The position numbers and the translations under genes are program-made. Below are positions 1 to 8,496 of a stretch of 64,000 nucleotides of DNA, piece by piece. Source of the DNA: Kribbella flavida DSM 17836 (GTDB lineage Bacteria; Actinomycetota; Actinomycetes; Propionibacteriales; Kribbellaceae). How positions within the stretch are numbered: the stretch's first letter is position 1; each line of letters starts with the position of its first letter. The stretch covers positions 2,046,001 through 2,110,000 of the forward strand of contig NC_013729.1 of assembly GCF_000024345.1 (NCBI RefSeq). Direction: 5' to 3'. The notes under the pieces are model-generated. The model did not search any database. It was not told the origin of the DNA and was given only the letters and a program-made list of their open reading frames with translations.

Positions 1-276
1 GCCTGCCGAGTCCAGGTAGACCAGGGAGGGGCTGCCGACGAGATCGAGCGCCGGGTCGAGCAACTCCGGACGGGCGCGGGGGTCAGCGGTCGTGGGCGGT
101 CCGGTGGTCGGCACGCGGGACACGAGGTCCGTGAACGAGCGCAACTGGCGGTCGATCCGGTCGAGCTGGTAACGCTGCAGATTCTCCGCCACGACCGCGC
201 TGACCAGCGTCAGCCCGGCGAGAAGCAGGCCCGAGGTGAGCAGCAGCAGCCGCGTCCGCAACGAGAGCCGCCTCAC
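1..276 (-). CDS. Sensor histidine kinase, N-terminal part only
   Basis: The first 92 codons of a two-component sensor kinase are present; the rest lies beyond the window edge. The chosen GTG start at 276 overlaps the stop of the upstream response regulator gene, the usual arrangement for a translationally coupled regulator-kinase pair. The N-terminus begins MRRLSLRTRLLLL and continues into a hydrophobic segment of about 20 residues, then a charged region containing LDRIDRQL, which is typical of the first membrane helix and start of the extracellular sensor domain in OmpR-partner kinases. The catalytic domains are not visible, so family assignment rests on position and the membrane start. Confidence 0.75.
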   Translation of the reverse strand, partial: MRRLSLRTRLLLLTSGLLLAGLTLVSAVVAENLQRYQLDRIDRQLRSFTDLVSRVPTTGPPTTADPRARPELLDPALDLVGSPSLVYLDSAG

Positions 277-1007
277 TGGCGCGGCTCCCGGATCACGTAG
301 CCGACCCCGTGCACGGTGTGGATGAGCTTCGGCTCGCCGGCGTCGACCTTGCGCCGCAGGTAGGAGATGTAGGTGTCGACGATGCTCATGTCACCGCCGA
401 AGTCGTACTGCCACACCCGGTCCAGGATCTGCGCCTTGCTCACCACCCGCCCGGCGTTCTCCATCAGGTAGCGCAGCAGCCGGAACTCGGTGGGGGAGAC
501 CTTGACGGGTTGTCCTTCCCGCGTCACCTGGTGCCCCTGCGCGTCGAGCGTCAGCGGACCCACGGTCAGGACGTCGGTGTGGTGGCCCGCGGTACGCCGC
601 AGGATCGCGCGGATCCGGGCGATCAGCTCCTCCAGGTCGAAGGGCTTGGTCACGTAGTCGTCGGCGCCCAGCGACAGCCCGGTGACCTTGTCGGCCTGGC
701 CGTCACGGGCGGTGAGGAACAGGACGGGCACCGGCCCGCTGTTGTTGCCCACCCGCCGTTCCCGCAGCCGGCGGACCACCTCGAACCCGTCCAGATCCGG
801 CAGCATCACGTCCAGCAGGACCAGATCGGGTGGTTCCGCGGTGGCCGCGGCGACCGCCTCGGTGGCGGTGGCCGCGGACGTCACCTGGAACCCGGCGAAG
901 CGCAGCGTCGCGGCGAGCAGCTCCCGGACGGTCGCCTCGTCGTCCACCACCAGCAGCCGCTCGGCGCGCAACCCCGGCGCCGGACCTGTTCGTTCCACGT
1001 CGGCCAC
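273..1007 (-). CDS. OmpR/PhoB-family response regulator
   Basis: A 244-residue response regulator with a receiver domain (about residues 16-130) and a winged-helix DNA-binding domain (about 145-240). The acidic pair D22/D23, phospho-acceptor D66 in LLDVMLPD, T99 and K121 in YVTKPF are all present, so phosphorylation should be functional. The GTG start at 1007 is chosen because the longer open frame upstream reads antisense through the neighbouring permease gene and adds low-complexity Arg/Gly sequence. It overlaps the kinase gene downstream and follows an ABC exporter operon by 20 nt, which suggests it senses a compound and controls its export. Confidence 0.93.
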   Translation of the reverse strand: MADVERTGPAPGLRAERLLVVDDEATVRELLAATLRFAGFQVTSAATATEAVAAATAEPPDLVLLDVMLPDLDGFEVVRRLRERRVGNNSGPVPVLFLTARDGQADKVTGLSLGADDYVTKPFDLEELIARIRAILRRTAGHHTDVLTVGPLTLDAQGHQVTREGQPVKVSPTEFRLLRYLMENAGRVVSKAQILDRVWQYDFGGDMSIVDTYISYLRRKVDAGEPKLIHTVHGVGYVIREPRQ

Positions 1008-1027
1008 CCTACGGACGCCTTCCCACC

Positions 1028-1822
1028 TCAGACGTCGCGCCGCCGGAAGACGGCGAACGCGGCGACGAGCACGGCGGCCACCCCGAGGCACATGCCGGCC
1101 AGGTTCAGCCAGGGGTGCGGGTACGCCGGGTCCGGCAGTGTCGTCATGATCGCGGCCCCGCCCTGGGTCGGCCAGAAGTCGAAGAGGCCTTCCATCCACG
1201 ACGGGAAGACTCCGGACAGGGCCGGTACCAGGAACACGATGCCGACCAGGGTGGCGAGGGCTCCGGCGGTGGCCCGCAGGATGGTGCCCAGGCCGACGGC
1301 CAGCAGGGCGATGGCCGCGAGGTAGAGCCCGCCGCCCGCCACCGCGGCGAGCACCCCGGGGTCGCTGAGCGCGGCACTCGGCACGTCCTGCCCCGCGAGC
1401 AAGGCCTGTCCGATCCCGAAGGAGGCGAACATCAGGGCCTGACCGGCCAGCACCGCGACGGCCGTTGCCACCAGCACCTTGGCGGCCAGCAGCCGGTGCC
1501 TGCGGGGCGTGGCCGTCAGCGACGTCTGCATCAGGCCGGTCGCGTACTCGGAGGTGACCACCAGGATGCCGAGCACCCCGATGATCAGCTGAGCGACGAT
1601 GTACGACGTCAGGCTGAGGTTGGTCGGGTCCCAGTCGGCCTTCTCCTCGGCCGTCGAGCTCGCGTACTCGCCGCCGACCGCGCTCATCGACAGAACCGTG
1701 ATGCCGAGCCCGACGACGACCAGGCCGGCCAGCGTGTACCAGGTGGAGCGCAGACTGCGGAACTTGATCCACTCGGCCCGCACGGTCGCGGCGAACGGGA
1801 CGGTGGGCGTGGGTGCGCTCAT
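1028..1822 (-). CDS. ABC-2 type transporter permease
   Basis: A 264-residue integral membrane protein starting MSAPTPTVPFAATVRAEWIK, followed by about six hydrophobic segments. The N-terminal amphipathic stretch (RAEWIKFRSLRSTWYTL) before the first helix is typical of ABC-2 permeases of the antibiotic/lantibiotic exporter group. The ATG at 1822 overlaps the stop of the ATPase gene by 4 nt (ATGA), so the two are translationally coupled and form one exporter. The response regulator gene follows 20 nt downstream. The substrate cannot be read from sequence. Confidence 0.9.
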   Translation of the reverse strand: MSAPTPTVPFAATVRAEWIKFRSLRSTWYTLAGLVVVGLGITVLSMSAVGGEYASSTAEEKADWDPTNLSLTSYIVAQLIIGVLGILVVTSEYATGLMQTSLTATPRRHRLLAAKVLVATAVAVLAGQALMFASFGIGQALLAGQDVPSAALSDPGVLAAVAGGGLYLAAIALLAVGLGTILRATAGALATLVGIVFLVPALSGVFPSWMEGLFDFWPTQGGAAIMTTLPDPAYPHPWLNLAGMCLGVAAVLVAAFAVFRRRDV

Positions 1823-2733
1823 CGGGTCGCTCCCTGGTACTCGATGCTGTCCTTGGTCAGTTCCATGAAGGCGTCCTCCAGCGACGGGCGCTGCGGTGTG
1901 AGTTCGGTCAGCGCGACCCCGTGGTAGGCGGCGAGCTTGCCGATCGCCTCGCCGGTCAGGCCGGCGACGACGAGCGAGTTCTCGACGCCGTCGCGGACGA
2001 CGCCGCCGGCGGCGGTCAGCCGCAGCGCGAAGGAACTTGCCTCGGGCGTGCGCACCAGAACGGTGCCCTCGCCGTTGGCGCGCAGGAACTCGCTCATCCC
2101 GGTGTCGGCGATGAGCCGTCCCCGGCCGATGACCACCAGGTGGTCGGCGGTCTGTGCCATCTCGCTCATCAGGTGGCTGGAGACCAGCACCGCCCGTCCC
2201 TCCCGGGCGAGCGAGCGCATGAAGTCCCGGATCCACCGGATGCCCTCGGGGTCGAGCCCGTTCACCGGCTCGTCGAAGATCAGCACCCGGGGGTCACCGA
2301 GCAACGCCGCAGCGATTCCGAGCCGCTGCCGCATCCCGAGCGAGAAACCGCCCGCCCGCTTGCCCGCCACGCCCTCCAGCCCGGTCTGCGCGAGCACCTC
2401 GCCGACCCGCTTCCGCGGCAGACCGTTGCTGACGGCAAGGGCCAGCAGGTGGTCGTGGGTGGTGCGGCTCCCGTGCACGGCGCCCGCGTCGAGCAGCGCA
2501 CCCACCTCGGTCAACGGCCGCGGCAGTTCGCGGTACCGGCGGCCGCCGATGCCCACCGATCCCCGGGTCGGGTTCGCCAGTCCCAGGATCATCTTCAGGG
2601 TGGTGGACTTGCCTGCTCCGTTCGGCCCCAGGAAGCCCGTCACCTGCCCGGCCTCGACCCGGAACGACAAGTCGTCCACCACGGTGTCCGGCCCGTACCG
2701 CTTGGTCAGCCCTCGTACGTCGATTTCTGTCAT
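1819..2733 (-). CDS. ABC transporter ATP-binding protein (exporter type)
   Basis: A 304-residue ABC ATPase. Walker A is GPNGAGKST, the signature region is FSLGMRQRLGIA, and Walker B is VLIFDEPVNGLDPEG. A C-terminal extension of about 90 residues after the switch region is typical of the DrrA/BcrA-like exporter ATPases. The start at 2733 (MTEIDVRGLTKRYG) is preferred over upstream starts because the ABC domain begins immediately. It is the first gene of an ATPase-permease-regulator-kinase operon on the minus strand. The upstream 117 nt hold no gene and should contain the promoter. Confidence 0.93.
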   Translation of the reverse strand: MTEIDVRGLTKRYGPDTVVDDLSFRVEAGQVTGFLGPNGAGKSTTLKMILGLANPTRGSVGIGGRRYRELPRPLTEVGALLDAGAVHGSRTTHDHLLALAVSNGLPRKRVGEVLAQTGLEGVAGKRAGGFSLGMRQRLGIAAALLGDPRVLIFDEPVNGLDPEGIRWIRDFMRSLAREGRAVLVSSHLMSEMAQTADHLVVIGRGRLIADTGMSEFLRANGEGTVLVRTPEASSFALRLTAAGGVVRDGVENSLVVAGLTGEAIGKLAAYHGVALTELTPQRPSLEDAFMELTKDSIEYQGATR

Positions 2734-2850
2734 GGCCCGATGCTGACCACCCGCGCTGACCGCTTCCGGTGAAGTTCTGGGAGAACCCTGGGAGTCTTCC
2801 GCGCCGCTCGCCCGGACCGGTCCCGGACTCACAGCAAACCTGCAGCTCCG

Positions 2851-3738
2851 TCAGAGGGTTCCAGGCCTCCCGCTGCGGTGGTCGTGAGCCGATGGCGAAG
2901 ACCAGACCCAGCTGGCCAGCAGGTCCATGGCTTCGCGTGAGGTGGTGCCGGCTTCGGTGGTGTAGACGAAGAGAGTCTGGTCCGGATCACCCGGCAGGGT
3001 GAGGGTTTCGTAGTTCACGGTCAGGTCGCCGGCGACCGGGTGCCGGAACTGCTTGGACCCGAAGGTCCGCTGGTACACGCTGTGCGCGTCCCACCAGGCG
3101 CGGAACTCGCAGCTGTGCGCCGCAAGGTCCGCGACCAGTTCCCGGGCGAGCGGGTCGTCGGGGTCGGTGCCGATGTCCAGCCGGAGGTTTTCGACGACCG
3201 CCCGCGCTTGCACCTCCCAGTCGCGGCACAACGCCCGGGCCTCGTCGCTGAGCAGGATCCAGCGCGCGTAGTTCCGCTGCTTCACCGGCAGTTGGTCGAA
3301 GTCCGTCAGCAGGGCTCGCGCCAGACGGTTGCTGGCCAGGACGTCGGTCCGCCGTCCCAGGATGAACGCCGGCTGCCCGACCAGGGAATCCAGGAACTGG
3401 TGCAACCCCGGGCGGACCCGCTGGACCACCGGCGCGGACCGCCGCTTCCGGGGTGCGCTGGTCCCGATCAGGTCGCCGAGGTGGGTCCGGCCGGCGGCGT
3501 CCAGGTCGAGCGCGCGGGCGATCGCGTCGACCACTCCTGCGGTCGGCGTGATCCGCCGGCCCTGCTCCAGCCGGGTGTAGTAGTCGGTCGAAACCCCGGC
3601 GAGCAGGGCAACCTCTTCGCGGCGCAAGCCGGGGACGCGACGGATCCGCCCGTCGGCGGGCAGCCCGGCGCGGGCCGGATCGACCCTGCTCCGGGCGCGC
3701 CGCAGGAAGTCGGCGAGTTCCCGATTGGTGGCTGGCAC
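2851..3738 (-). CDS. XRE-family regulator with MmyB-like ligand-binding domain
   Basis: A 295-residue regulator. The N-terminal XRE helix-turn-helix (about residues 25-75) contains LRREEVALLAGVSTDYYTRL. The remainder matches the MmyB-type ligand-binding region, with the typical VLGRRTDVLASN-like segment, here FILGRRTDVLASNRLARALL. Such proteins commonly regulate a divergently transcribed oxidoreductase. That layout is seen here: a short-chain dehydrogenase starts 180 nt away on the other strand. The GTG start at 3738 fits the normal family N-terminus. A second member of the same family lies at 50203-51108. Confidence 0.9.
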   Translation of the reverse strand: MPATNRELADFLRRARSRVDPARAGLPADGRIRRVPGLRREEVALLAGVSTDYYTRLEQGRRITPTAGVVDAIARALDLDAAGRTHLGDLIGTSAPRKRRSAPVVQRVRPGLHQFLDSLVGQPAFILGRRTDVLASNRLARALLTDFDQLPVKQRNYARWILLSDEARALCRDWEVQARAVVENLRLDIGTDPDDPLARELVADLAAHSCEFRAWWDAHSVYQRTFGSKQFRHPVAGDLTVNYETLTLPGDPDQTLFVYTTEAGTTSREAMDLLASWVWSSPSAHDHRSGRPGTL

Positions 3739-3918
3739 CGCTCCATCGTCGCAGCAGCGGGCTCGTCCTGCCTGGCCCTCCGCGTCCTGGTCAGCCGTGA
3801 CCCAGGCCGCGAAGGGCCGGTTGTGGCCCGTTCCGGCGGTCTCCGCAGCGCCACAGTGGAACTGCAGCCGGCGGCACCCGAGCGGCCGGCACCCACAGCG
3901 GAGAAGGACTGTTTTCCC

Positions 3919-4818
3919 ATGACCTATCCGACCACTCGACCGGCCACCTGGCTCGTCACCGGAACGTCGCGCGGCCTCGGCCTCGAGCTCGTGCGGCAGC
4001 TGCTCGAGCGCGGCGACAACGTCACCGCGACCACCCGCTCCACCGAGCGCCTGATCGCGGGCCTCGACGGCACCGACACCTCCCGACTGCTTGCCGTCAG
4101 CATCGACCTTCGGGACCAGGCCGCCATCACCGACGCCGTCCGGCAGGCCACCGAACGGTTCGGTGGCCTCGACGTCGTGGTGAACAACGCCGGCTACGGC
4201 TTTCTCGCCGCGGTCGAGGAGACCACCGACGCCGAGGCGCGGGAGATGTTCGACGTCCAGCTGTTCGGGCTGTGGAACGTGCTGCGCGCAGTGCTGCCGG
4301 GGTTCCGGGCGCAGCGCGGCGGGCACGTCGTCAACGTCTCGTCCGTGCTCGGCCTGACCGCCGTTCCCGGCTGGGGTCTGTACTGCGCCGGCAAGTTCGC
4401 GGTCGAGGGGCTGAGCGAGGCGCTCGCCGGCGAGGTCGCGCAGTACGGCGTGAAGGTGTCCGTGGTGGAGCCCGGGTACTTCCGGACCGACTTCCTGACC
4501 ACCGAATCGCTGGCGCTGCCGGCGGCGACGACCGACGGCTACGCCGCGATCCGCGAGATGACCGAGAACCACCTGCAGCTGCAGGGCAGCCAGCTCGGCG
4601 ACCCGGTGAAGGGGGCCGCCGCGATCATCTCCCTCGCCGTGTCCGGCCAGGGCCCGCTGCACCAGCTGCTGGGGTCGGACGCCTACGCGTACGCCAACGC
4701 CAAGGTCGAGGCGCTCGTGGCCGACCTCGAGGCCGGCCGCGAGCTTGCCCACAGCACCGACTTCTCCCAGCCCCGGCCCGGCGGCCACCGGCCGGAGGCG
4801 CAGCGCCACGCATCGTGA
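3919..4818 (+). CDS. Short-chain dehydrogenase/reductase
   Basis: A 299-residue classical SDR with an extended C-terminus. The cofactor motif is TGTSRGLG near residue 14, NNAGYG marks the fold core, and the catalytic residues are S in VNVSSVLGL and Y/K in YCAGKFAVEGL. The basic residues that follow (TTRSTERL) suggest NADP use. The length and the long C-terminal segment resemble the subgroup annotated as oxidoreductases of YxxxK type in Streptomyces. It is divergent from the MmyB-type regulator, which probably controls it. The substrate is not deducible. Confidence 0.9.
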   Translation: MTYPTTRPATWLVTGTSRGLGLELVRQLLERGDNVTATTRSTERLIAGLDGTDTSRLLAVSIDLRDQAAITDAVRQATERFGGLDVVVNNAGYGFLAAVEETTDAEAREMFDVQLFGLWNVLRAVLPGFRAQRGGHVVNVSSVLGLTAVPGWGLYCAGKFAVEGLSEALAGEVAQYGVKVSVVEPGYFRTDFLTTESLALPAATTDGYAAIREMTENHLQLQGSQLGDPVKGAAAIISLAVSGQGPLHQLLGSDAYAYANAKVEALVADLEAGRELAHSTDFSQPRPGGHRPEAQRHAS

Positions 4819-4911
4819 TTCGAGCAGGGAAGTTGCCACCCGAACTTATGCAACGCGTGATCAGCGCGACCGCCGGGGTACCCCGCCGGTACCCCGGACC
4901 TGAAGGAGCCC

Positions 4912-5712
4912 ATGGTGGATATCGAGCAAGGTCTCAACAACGCGTGGAGCGCGGTAGCGACTTTCGTTCCCAAACTCGTGATGTTCCTGCTGATCCTGCT
5001 GATCGGCTGGATCATCGCGAAGGTGGTGTCAAAGCTCGTCGACAAGGTCCTCACCCGGGTCGGCTTCGACCGGGTGGTGGAGCGCGGCGGCGTGAAGAAG
5101 ATGATGGCCAAGTCGGAGTACGACGCCTCGGACATCATCGCCAAACTGGTGTACTACGCGGTGCTGCTGATTACGCTGCAGGTCGGCTTCGGGGTCTGGG
5201 GCCCGAACCCGGTCAGCGCGCTGCTCACCGACATCGTGGCGTGGCTGCCGCGGGCGGCCGTCGCGATCATCATCGTCGTGGTCGCCGGTGCCATCGCCCG
5301 GGGCGTGAAGGATCTGATCAGCAACGCGCTGGGCGGCCTGTCCTACGGGAGCACCCTGGCCACGATCGCCTCGGTGTTCATCTGGGCGCTGGGCATCATC
5401 GCCGCGCTGAACCAGATCGGTGTCGCCACCACGGTCACCACGCCGGTGCTGATCACCGTGCTGGCCACTGTCGGCGGCATCCTCGTCGTGGGCGCCGGTG
5501 GCGGTCTGATCAAACCGATGCAGCAGCGCTGGGAGCGGTGGCTGGACCGCGCCGACACCGAGCTGCCGGCGGCCAAGGCCCACGCCGAGGCGTACCAGCG
5601 GGGCCGTGAAGACGTCAGCGGGCAGCCCGCGACCACGGCGATGCCGTCGACCGCGGGGACCCCGTCGGCCGGCTCCAGCGCGCCGGGGTACAGCAACCCG
5701 AACCGCTACTGA
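4912..5712 (+). CDS. Mechanosensitive-channel-like membrane protein
   Basis: A 266-residue protein with at least four membrane helices: VMFLLILLIGWIIAKVV, LVYYAVLLITLQVGFGVW, AAVAIIIVVVAGAIARG and a final pair around FIWALGIIAALNQIGV and LITVLATVGGILVVGAGGG. The pattern of helix, Lys/Asp-rich amphipathic stretch and helix matches the conserved-TM-helix proteins related to small-conductance mechanosensitive channels. The cytoplasmic MscS beta domain is absent. An AAGGAG ribosome-binding site lies 6-7 nt upstream of the ATG. The C-terminus is a Pro/Ser/Thr-rich tail. Confidence 0.82.
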   Translation: MVDIEQGLNNAWSAVATFVPKLVMFLLILLIGWIIAKVVSKLVDKVLTRVGFDRVVERGGVKKMMAKSEYDASDIIAKLVYYAVLLITLQVGFGVWGPNPVSALLTDIVAWLPRAAVAIIIVVVAGAIARGVKDLISNALGGLSYGSTLATIASVFIWALGIIAALNQIGVATTVTTPVLITVLATVGGILVVGAGGGLIKPMQQRWERWLDRADTELPAAKAHAEAYQRGREDVSGQPATTAMPSTAGTPSAGSSAPGYSNPNRY

Positions 5713-5740
5713 CCGTCACGGCAGCAGTAGCAGTAGCAGA

Positions 5741-5773
5741 ACGGCGGCCGGTCGGCTCTCGACCGGTCGCCGT
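5741..5773 (+). terminator. Hairpin terminator after the channel gene
   Basis: A 14-bp stem with one mismatch and a GCTCT loop (acggcggccggtcg pairing with cgaccggtcgccgt) starts 28 nt after the stop codon. No U-tract follows, as is common for GC-rich actinobacterial terminators. It separates the channel gene from the convergent small gene. Confidence 0.6.
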
Positions 5774-5833
5774 TGCCGTCGGCGCCGCGACCGCAGAGGA
5801 GCCGCCGGCAATTAGGCGGCCAGGGCTCGGCGG

Positions 5834-6232
5834 TCAGGATTGCGGAACCACTCCGTCGTCCCAGCCGATCCTGGGGCTCGTGCCGCGCCACTCGTCAGCG
5901 AGCAGGCACACCGCGGCGAGCCGAAGGTCCAGCCACTCCGCGCCGGCCCACCCGCCCCGGCCGATTCGGCGTACCGGGCGGCCGAGCTCGGCGGCCTGGT
6001 CCACCAGACCGCGCCCGTACCCGGCGAGCAGCACCCGCGGGTCGACTCCGCGGCCCGACGGCACCCCGAGCGCCAGGATGTCGCGGACCGCCGCCGCATG
6101 CTGATCCAGCTGGGCGACGACCCCCGGAATGCGCAGTGCCGCGGCCAGCTCCGCGCGGCCGAGCGCGTCCCGCAGCCACTCCAGACTCGACTCCACCCGC
6201 CGGCGTCCCCGGCCCACCCATGCCTCGAACAT
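5834..6232 (-). CDS. Small uncharacterised protein (possibly DUF6401-like)
   Basis: A 132-residue reading frame beginning MFEAWVGRGRRRVESSLEWL. It is predicted soluble and alpha-helical, with the stretch VVAQLDQHAAAVRDILALG in the middle, which resembles the DQHxAxVR segment I associate with the actinobacterial DUF6401 family; this is a recollection, not a search. The open frame could extend to 6289, but the added residues look unlike coding sequence. It converges on the channel gene, with a hairpin between them. Function unknown. Confidence 0.55.
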   Translation of the reverse strand: MFEAWVGRGRRRVESSLEWLRDALGRAELAAALRIPGVVAQLDQHAAAVRDILALGVPSGRGVDPRVLLAGYGRGLVDQAAELGRPVRRIGRGGWAGAEWLDLRLAAVCLLADEWRGTSPRIGWDDGVVPQS

Positions 6233-6619
6233 GGCGACCACGGTAAATCCCCAGCTCGATCGCCGACAACGCACCATCTCAGTTCTCACCGAGGGTGATG
6301 CAGGGCGAGCGCGGTCTGGTGCGCCGCTGCGGGCCGGAAGACGGCTCCGTCGCGTCGGACTCCGCCGGGCTTCGCGCGGCCGTCCGGGCGGAAACCGTCA
6401 TCGGGGATGCACGCCTCCACTCTACGAAGCAGCGGTGCACGCCGAGCTGGTTGAGGGCGGCCCCGGCGCTGCTTTCCGAACGCCGGGGCCTGGGCGCCAG
6501 GCACTCGAAATGCAGCCTGGAGCCGTACGCGGCCAGTTCCCCTTGGGCGGACTGGCACACGCGAGGCGTCACGCCGGGCGTGGCGGTCACTCTCCGCTGC
6601 GGGCCGCGGTGCCCACGCG
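6233..6619. other. Intergenic region without a convincing gene
   Basis: About 390 nt upstream of both the small gene (minus strand) and the IclR gene (plus strand). Open frames exist on both strands, but none has coding character, a ribosome-binding site or a recognisable product. I see no repeat, RNA or element in it beyond the promoter at its right edge. Confidence 0.5.
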
Positions 6620-6648
6620 TTGGAAGGTGGACTGGCTGCATCTACGAT
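6620..6648 (+). promoter_or_regulatory. Candidate sigma-70-type promoter for the IclR gene
   Basis: TTGGAA (6620-6625) and TACGAT (6643-6648) are separated by 17 nt, a good match to housekeeping sigma-factor elements. The IclR start codon lies 38 nt downstream of the -10. Confidence 0.45.
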
Positions 6649-6686
6649 GCGGATGGAAGAACCACGTTCTATCGAGGGGTGACTCC

Positions 6687-7487
6687 GTGGCGCGAACGAT
6701 CGGGCGGGAAGCGGGGTCCGGCACGCAGAGTGTCGAGCGGGCGCTGGTGCTGTTGTCGGAGTTCACCGAGGCGCATCCGCAGCGCCGCGTCTCCGAGCTG
6801 GTCGAGGCGACCGGCCTCGGGCAGTCCACCGTCTCCCGGCTGGTCGGCGCGCTGGTGGCGCTGGGATTCCTGGCGTACGACAAGCGCAGCGGGATGTACG
6901 TGATCGGCCCGCGGGTCGTCACGCTGGCCGGCATCGCGCTGAACGAGATGCCGGTCCACCAGCAGGCCCGCCAGGTCGCCCAGAACCTGGCGACCGAGCT
7001 CGACCTGGGCGCCAACGTCGCCGAGCGCCACGGAGCCGAGCCGTTCTACCTGTGCCACTTCGAAGGACGGTCCGCCGGGCGGTCGTCCACGCTGATCGGC
7101 CGGGGCGGTCCGCTGCACGCCACCGCCATGGGCAAGGCGCTGATCTCCGAGCTGCCGGTGCCGGAACGGACGGAGATTCTCGGCGGCGAGCTGGCGCGGT
7201 ACACGCCGCACACCATCACCCAGCCGATCGACCTGGACAAGACGCTGCGGCAGGTGCGGGAGCGTGGTTACGCCACCGAGGTCGAGGAGCTGGCCTTCGG
7301 GCGGGCGTGCCTGGCCGCGCCGGTCCGCGACCGGACCGGCGCGATCGTGGCGGCGCTGTCGGTGTCCGGCCCGCTGTCGGCGATGAACCTTGCCGAGCGC
7401 GAGCAGCTGCTGGCGACGAAGGTCATCGAGCAGGCGGACCAGATTTCGTCCGGTCTGGGGTATCACGCGGCTGCTGCCGTGAGCTGA
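6687..7487 (+). CDS. IclR-family transcriptional regulator
   Basis: A 266-residue regulator with an N-terminal winged helix (about residues 12-75, SVERALVLLSEF to GMYVIGP) and a C-terminal IclR effector domain (about 85-262) containing the usual GPLHATAMGKA and CLAAPVRDRTGAIVAALSVSGP segments. The GTG at 6687 is the start that gives the normal family N-terminus. It converges on the KDG kinase and KDPG aldolase operon. IclR proteins of the KdgR type often control such sugar-acid genes, so a regulatory link is likely but inferred only from position. Confidence 0.92.
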   Translation: MARTIGREAGSGTQSVERALVLLSEFTEAHPQRRVSELVEATGLGQSTVSRLVGALVALGFLAYDKRSGMYVIGPRVVTLAGIALNEMPVHQQARQVAQNLATELDLGANVAERHGAEPFYLCHFEGRSAGRSSTLIGRGGPLHATAMGKALISELPVPERTEILGGELARYTPHTITQPIDLDKTLRQVRERGYATEVEELAFGRACLAAPVRDRTGAIVAALSVSGPLSAMNLAEREQLLATKVIEQADQISSGLGYHAAAAVS

Positions 7488-7512
7488 GCAGTCGCCGCAC
7501 CACCTTTCATGG

Positions 7513-8496
7513 TCATCGCAGTGCGGACCCGGGATCGTGCCCGAGCAGAGCCAACTCGTCCCGGGTCGGCAGGCCTTCCCAGTCCCCGCGCACGCCGACG
7601 CAGAAGGCGCCGCAGGCAACAGCCCGCTCCAGTCGCCCTTCGACCGGCAGTTCGTCGAGCACCCCACTGAGATAGCCCGCGACGAAGGCGTCACCCGCAC
7701 CGATGCTGTCCACGACAACTGTCTTCCGCGCAGCTCGATGCACCACCCCCGCCGGCGAGTGCGTCCAAGCACCCTCCCCGCCGGCCGTCACGACCACCTC
7801 CCGCGGCCCAGCCTCCAACACTGCGGCGACAGCAGCACCGGCACCGCCATCACCGTCGACCCCGGCACCGCCACTCGCGTCGGCTCCGGCGTCCGTGAGG
7901 ATGCCGAGCTCATCCGCGGACGCGAACACGATGCTCGCCGACGGAATCAGTGGCCGCAGGCAAGCAGCTGCTTCCTTCTCCGACCACAGCCGCCGCCGGA
8001 AGTTCACGTCCAGCGACACGATCGACCCCTGCGCAGCAGCCGCCTGCACGACGTACTCGGTGGCGGCGCGAGCCTCGGGCGAGAGCGCCGGCGTGATCCC
8101 GGTGACGTGCACGACGCGCGGCCGCAGACGCTCCAGACCGACCTCGGCGTCCTCCCTGCTCACCATCGCCCCGGCCGACCCGCGCCGGTGGTAGCTCACC
8201 CGGGTGACGTCGTGCGCCGGCTGGTCGAAGGCGATGAAGCCGGTGAACGACGTGTCGCTCACCCTGGCGCCGCTCACGTCAACCCCCTCGGCGCGGAGCG
8301 TGCGCAGAACCAACTGCCCAGGCTCGTCATCGCCGACAGCCCCGATCCAGGCGGCCCGATGCCCCAGGCGGGACAGTCCGATCGCCACATTGCTCTCCGA
8401 ACCGGCGATCGACAGCCGCACCGCGCCGCCGAGCCGCAGCGCGGAGTGGGACCGGAGCGACGCCATCGCCTCACCGATCGTCAGGACGTCGGTCAT
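7513..8496 (-). CDS. kdgK: 2-keto-3-deoxygluconate kinase (PfkB family)
   Basis: A 327-residue PfkB-family sugar kinase. The N-terminal MTDVLTIGEAMASLRS and GSESNVAIGLSRLG segments are those of KDG kinases, and the C-terminal signature DSIGAGDAFVAGYLSG carries the catalytic Asp. It would phosphorylate 2-keto-3-deoxygluconate to KDPG. The start overlaps the stop of the aldolase gene by 4 nt (ATGA), so both last steps of the pathway are made together. A Gly/Ala/Asp-rich insertion (around DASGGAGVDGDGGAGAAV) is unusual for the family and probably forms a flexible loop. Confidence 0.85.
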   Translation of the reverse strand: MTDVLTIGEAMASLRSHSALRLGGAVRLSIAGSESNVAIGLSRLGHRAAWIGAVGDDEPGQLVLRTLRAEGVDVSGARVSDTSFTGFIAFDQPAHDVTRVSYHRRGSAGAMVSREDAEVGLERLRPRVVHVTGITPALSPEARAATEYVVQAAAAQGSIVSLDVNFRRRLWSEKEAAACLRPLIPSASIVFASADELGILTDAGADASGGAGVDGDGGAGAAVAAVLEAGPREVVVTAGGEGAWTHSPAGVVHRAARKTVVVDSIGAGDAFVAGYLSGVLDELPVEGRLERAVACGAFCVGVRGDWEGLPTRDELALLGHDPGSALR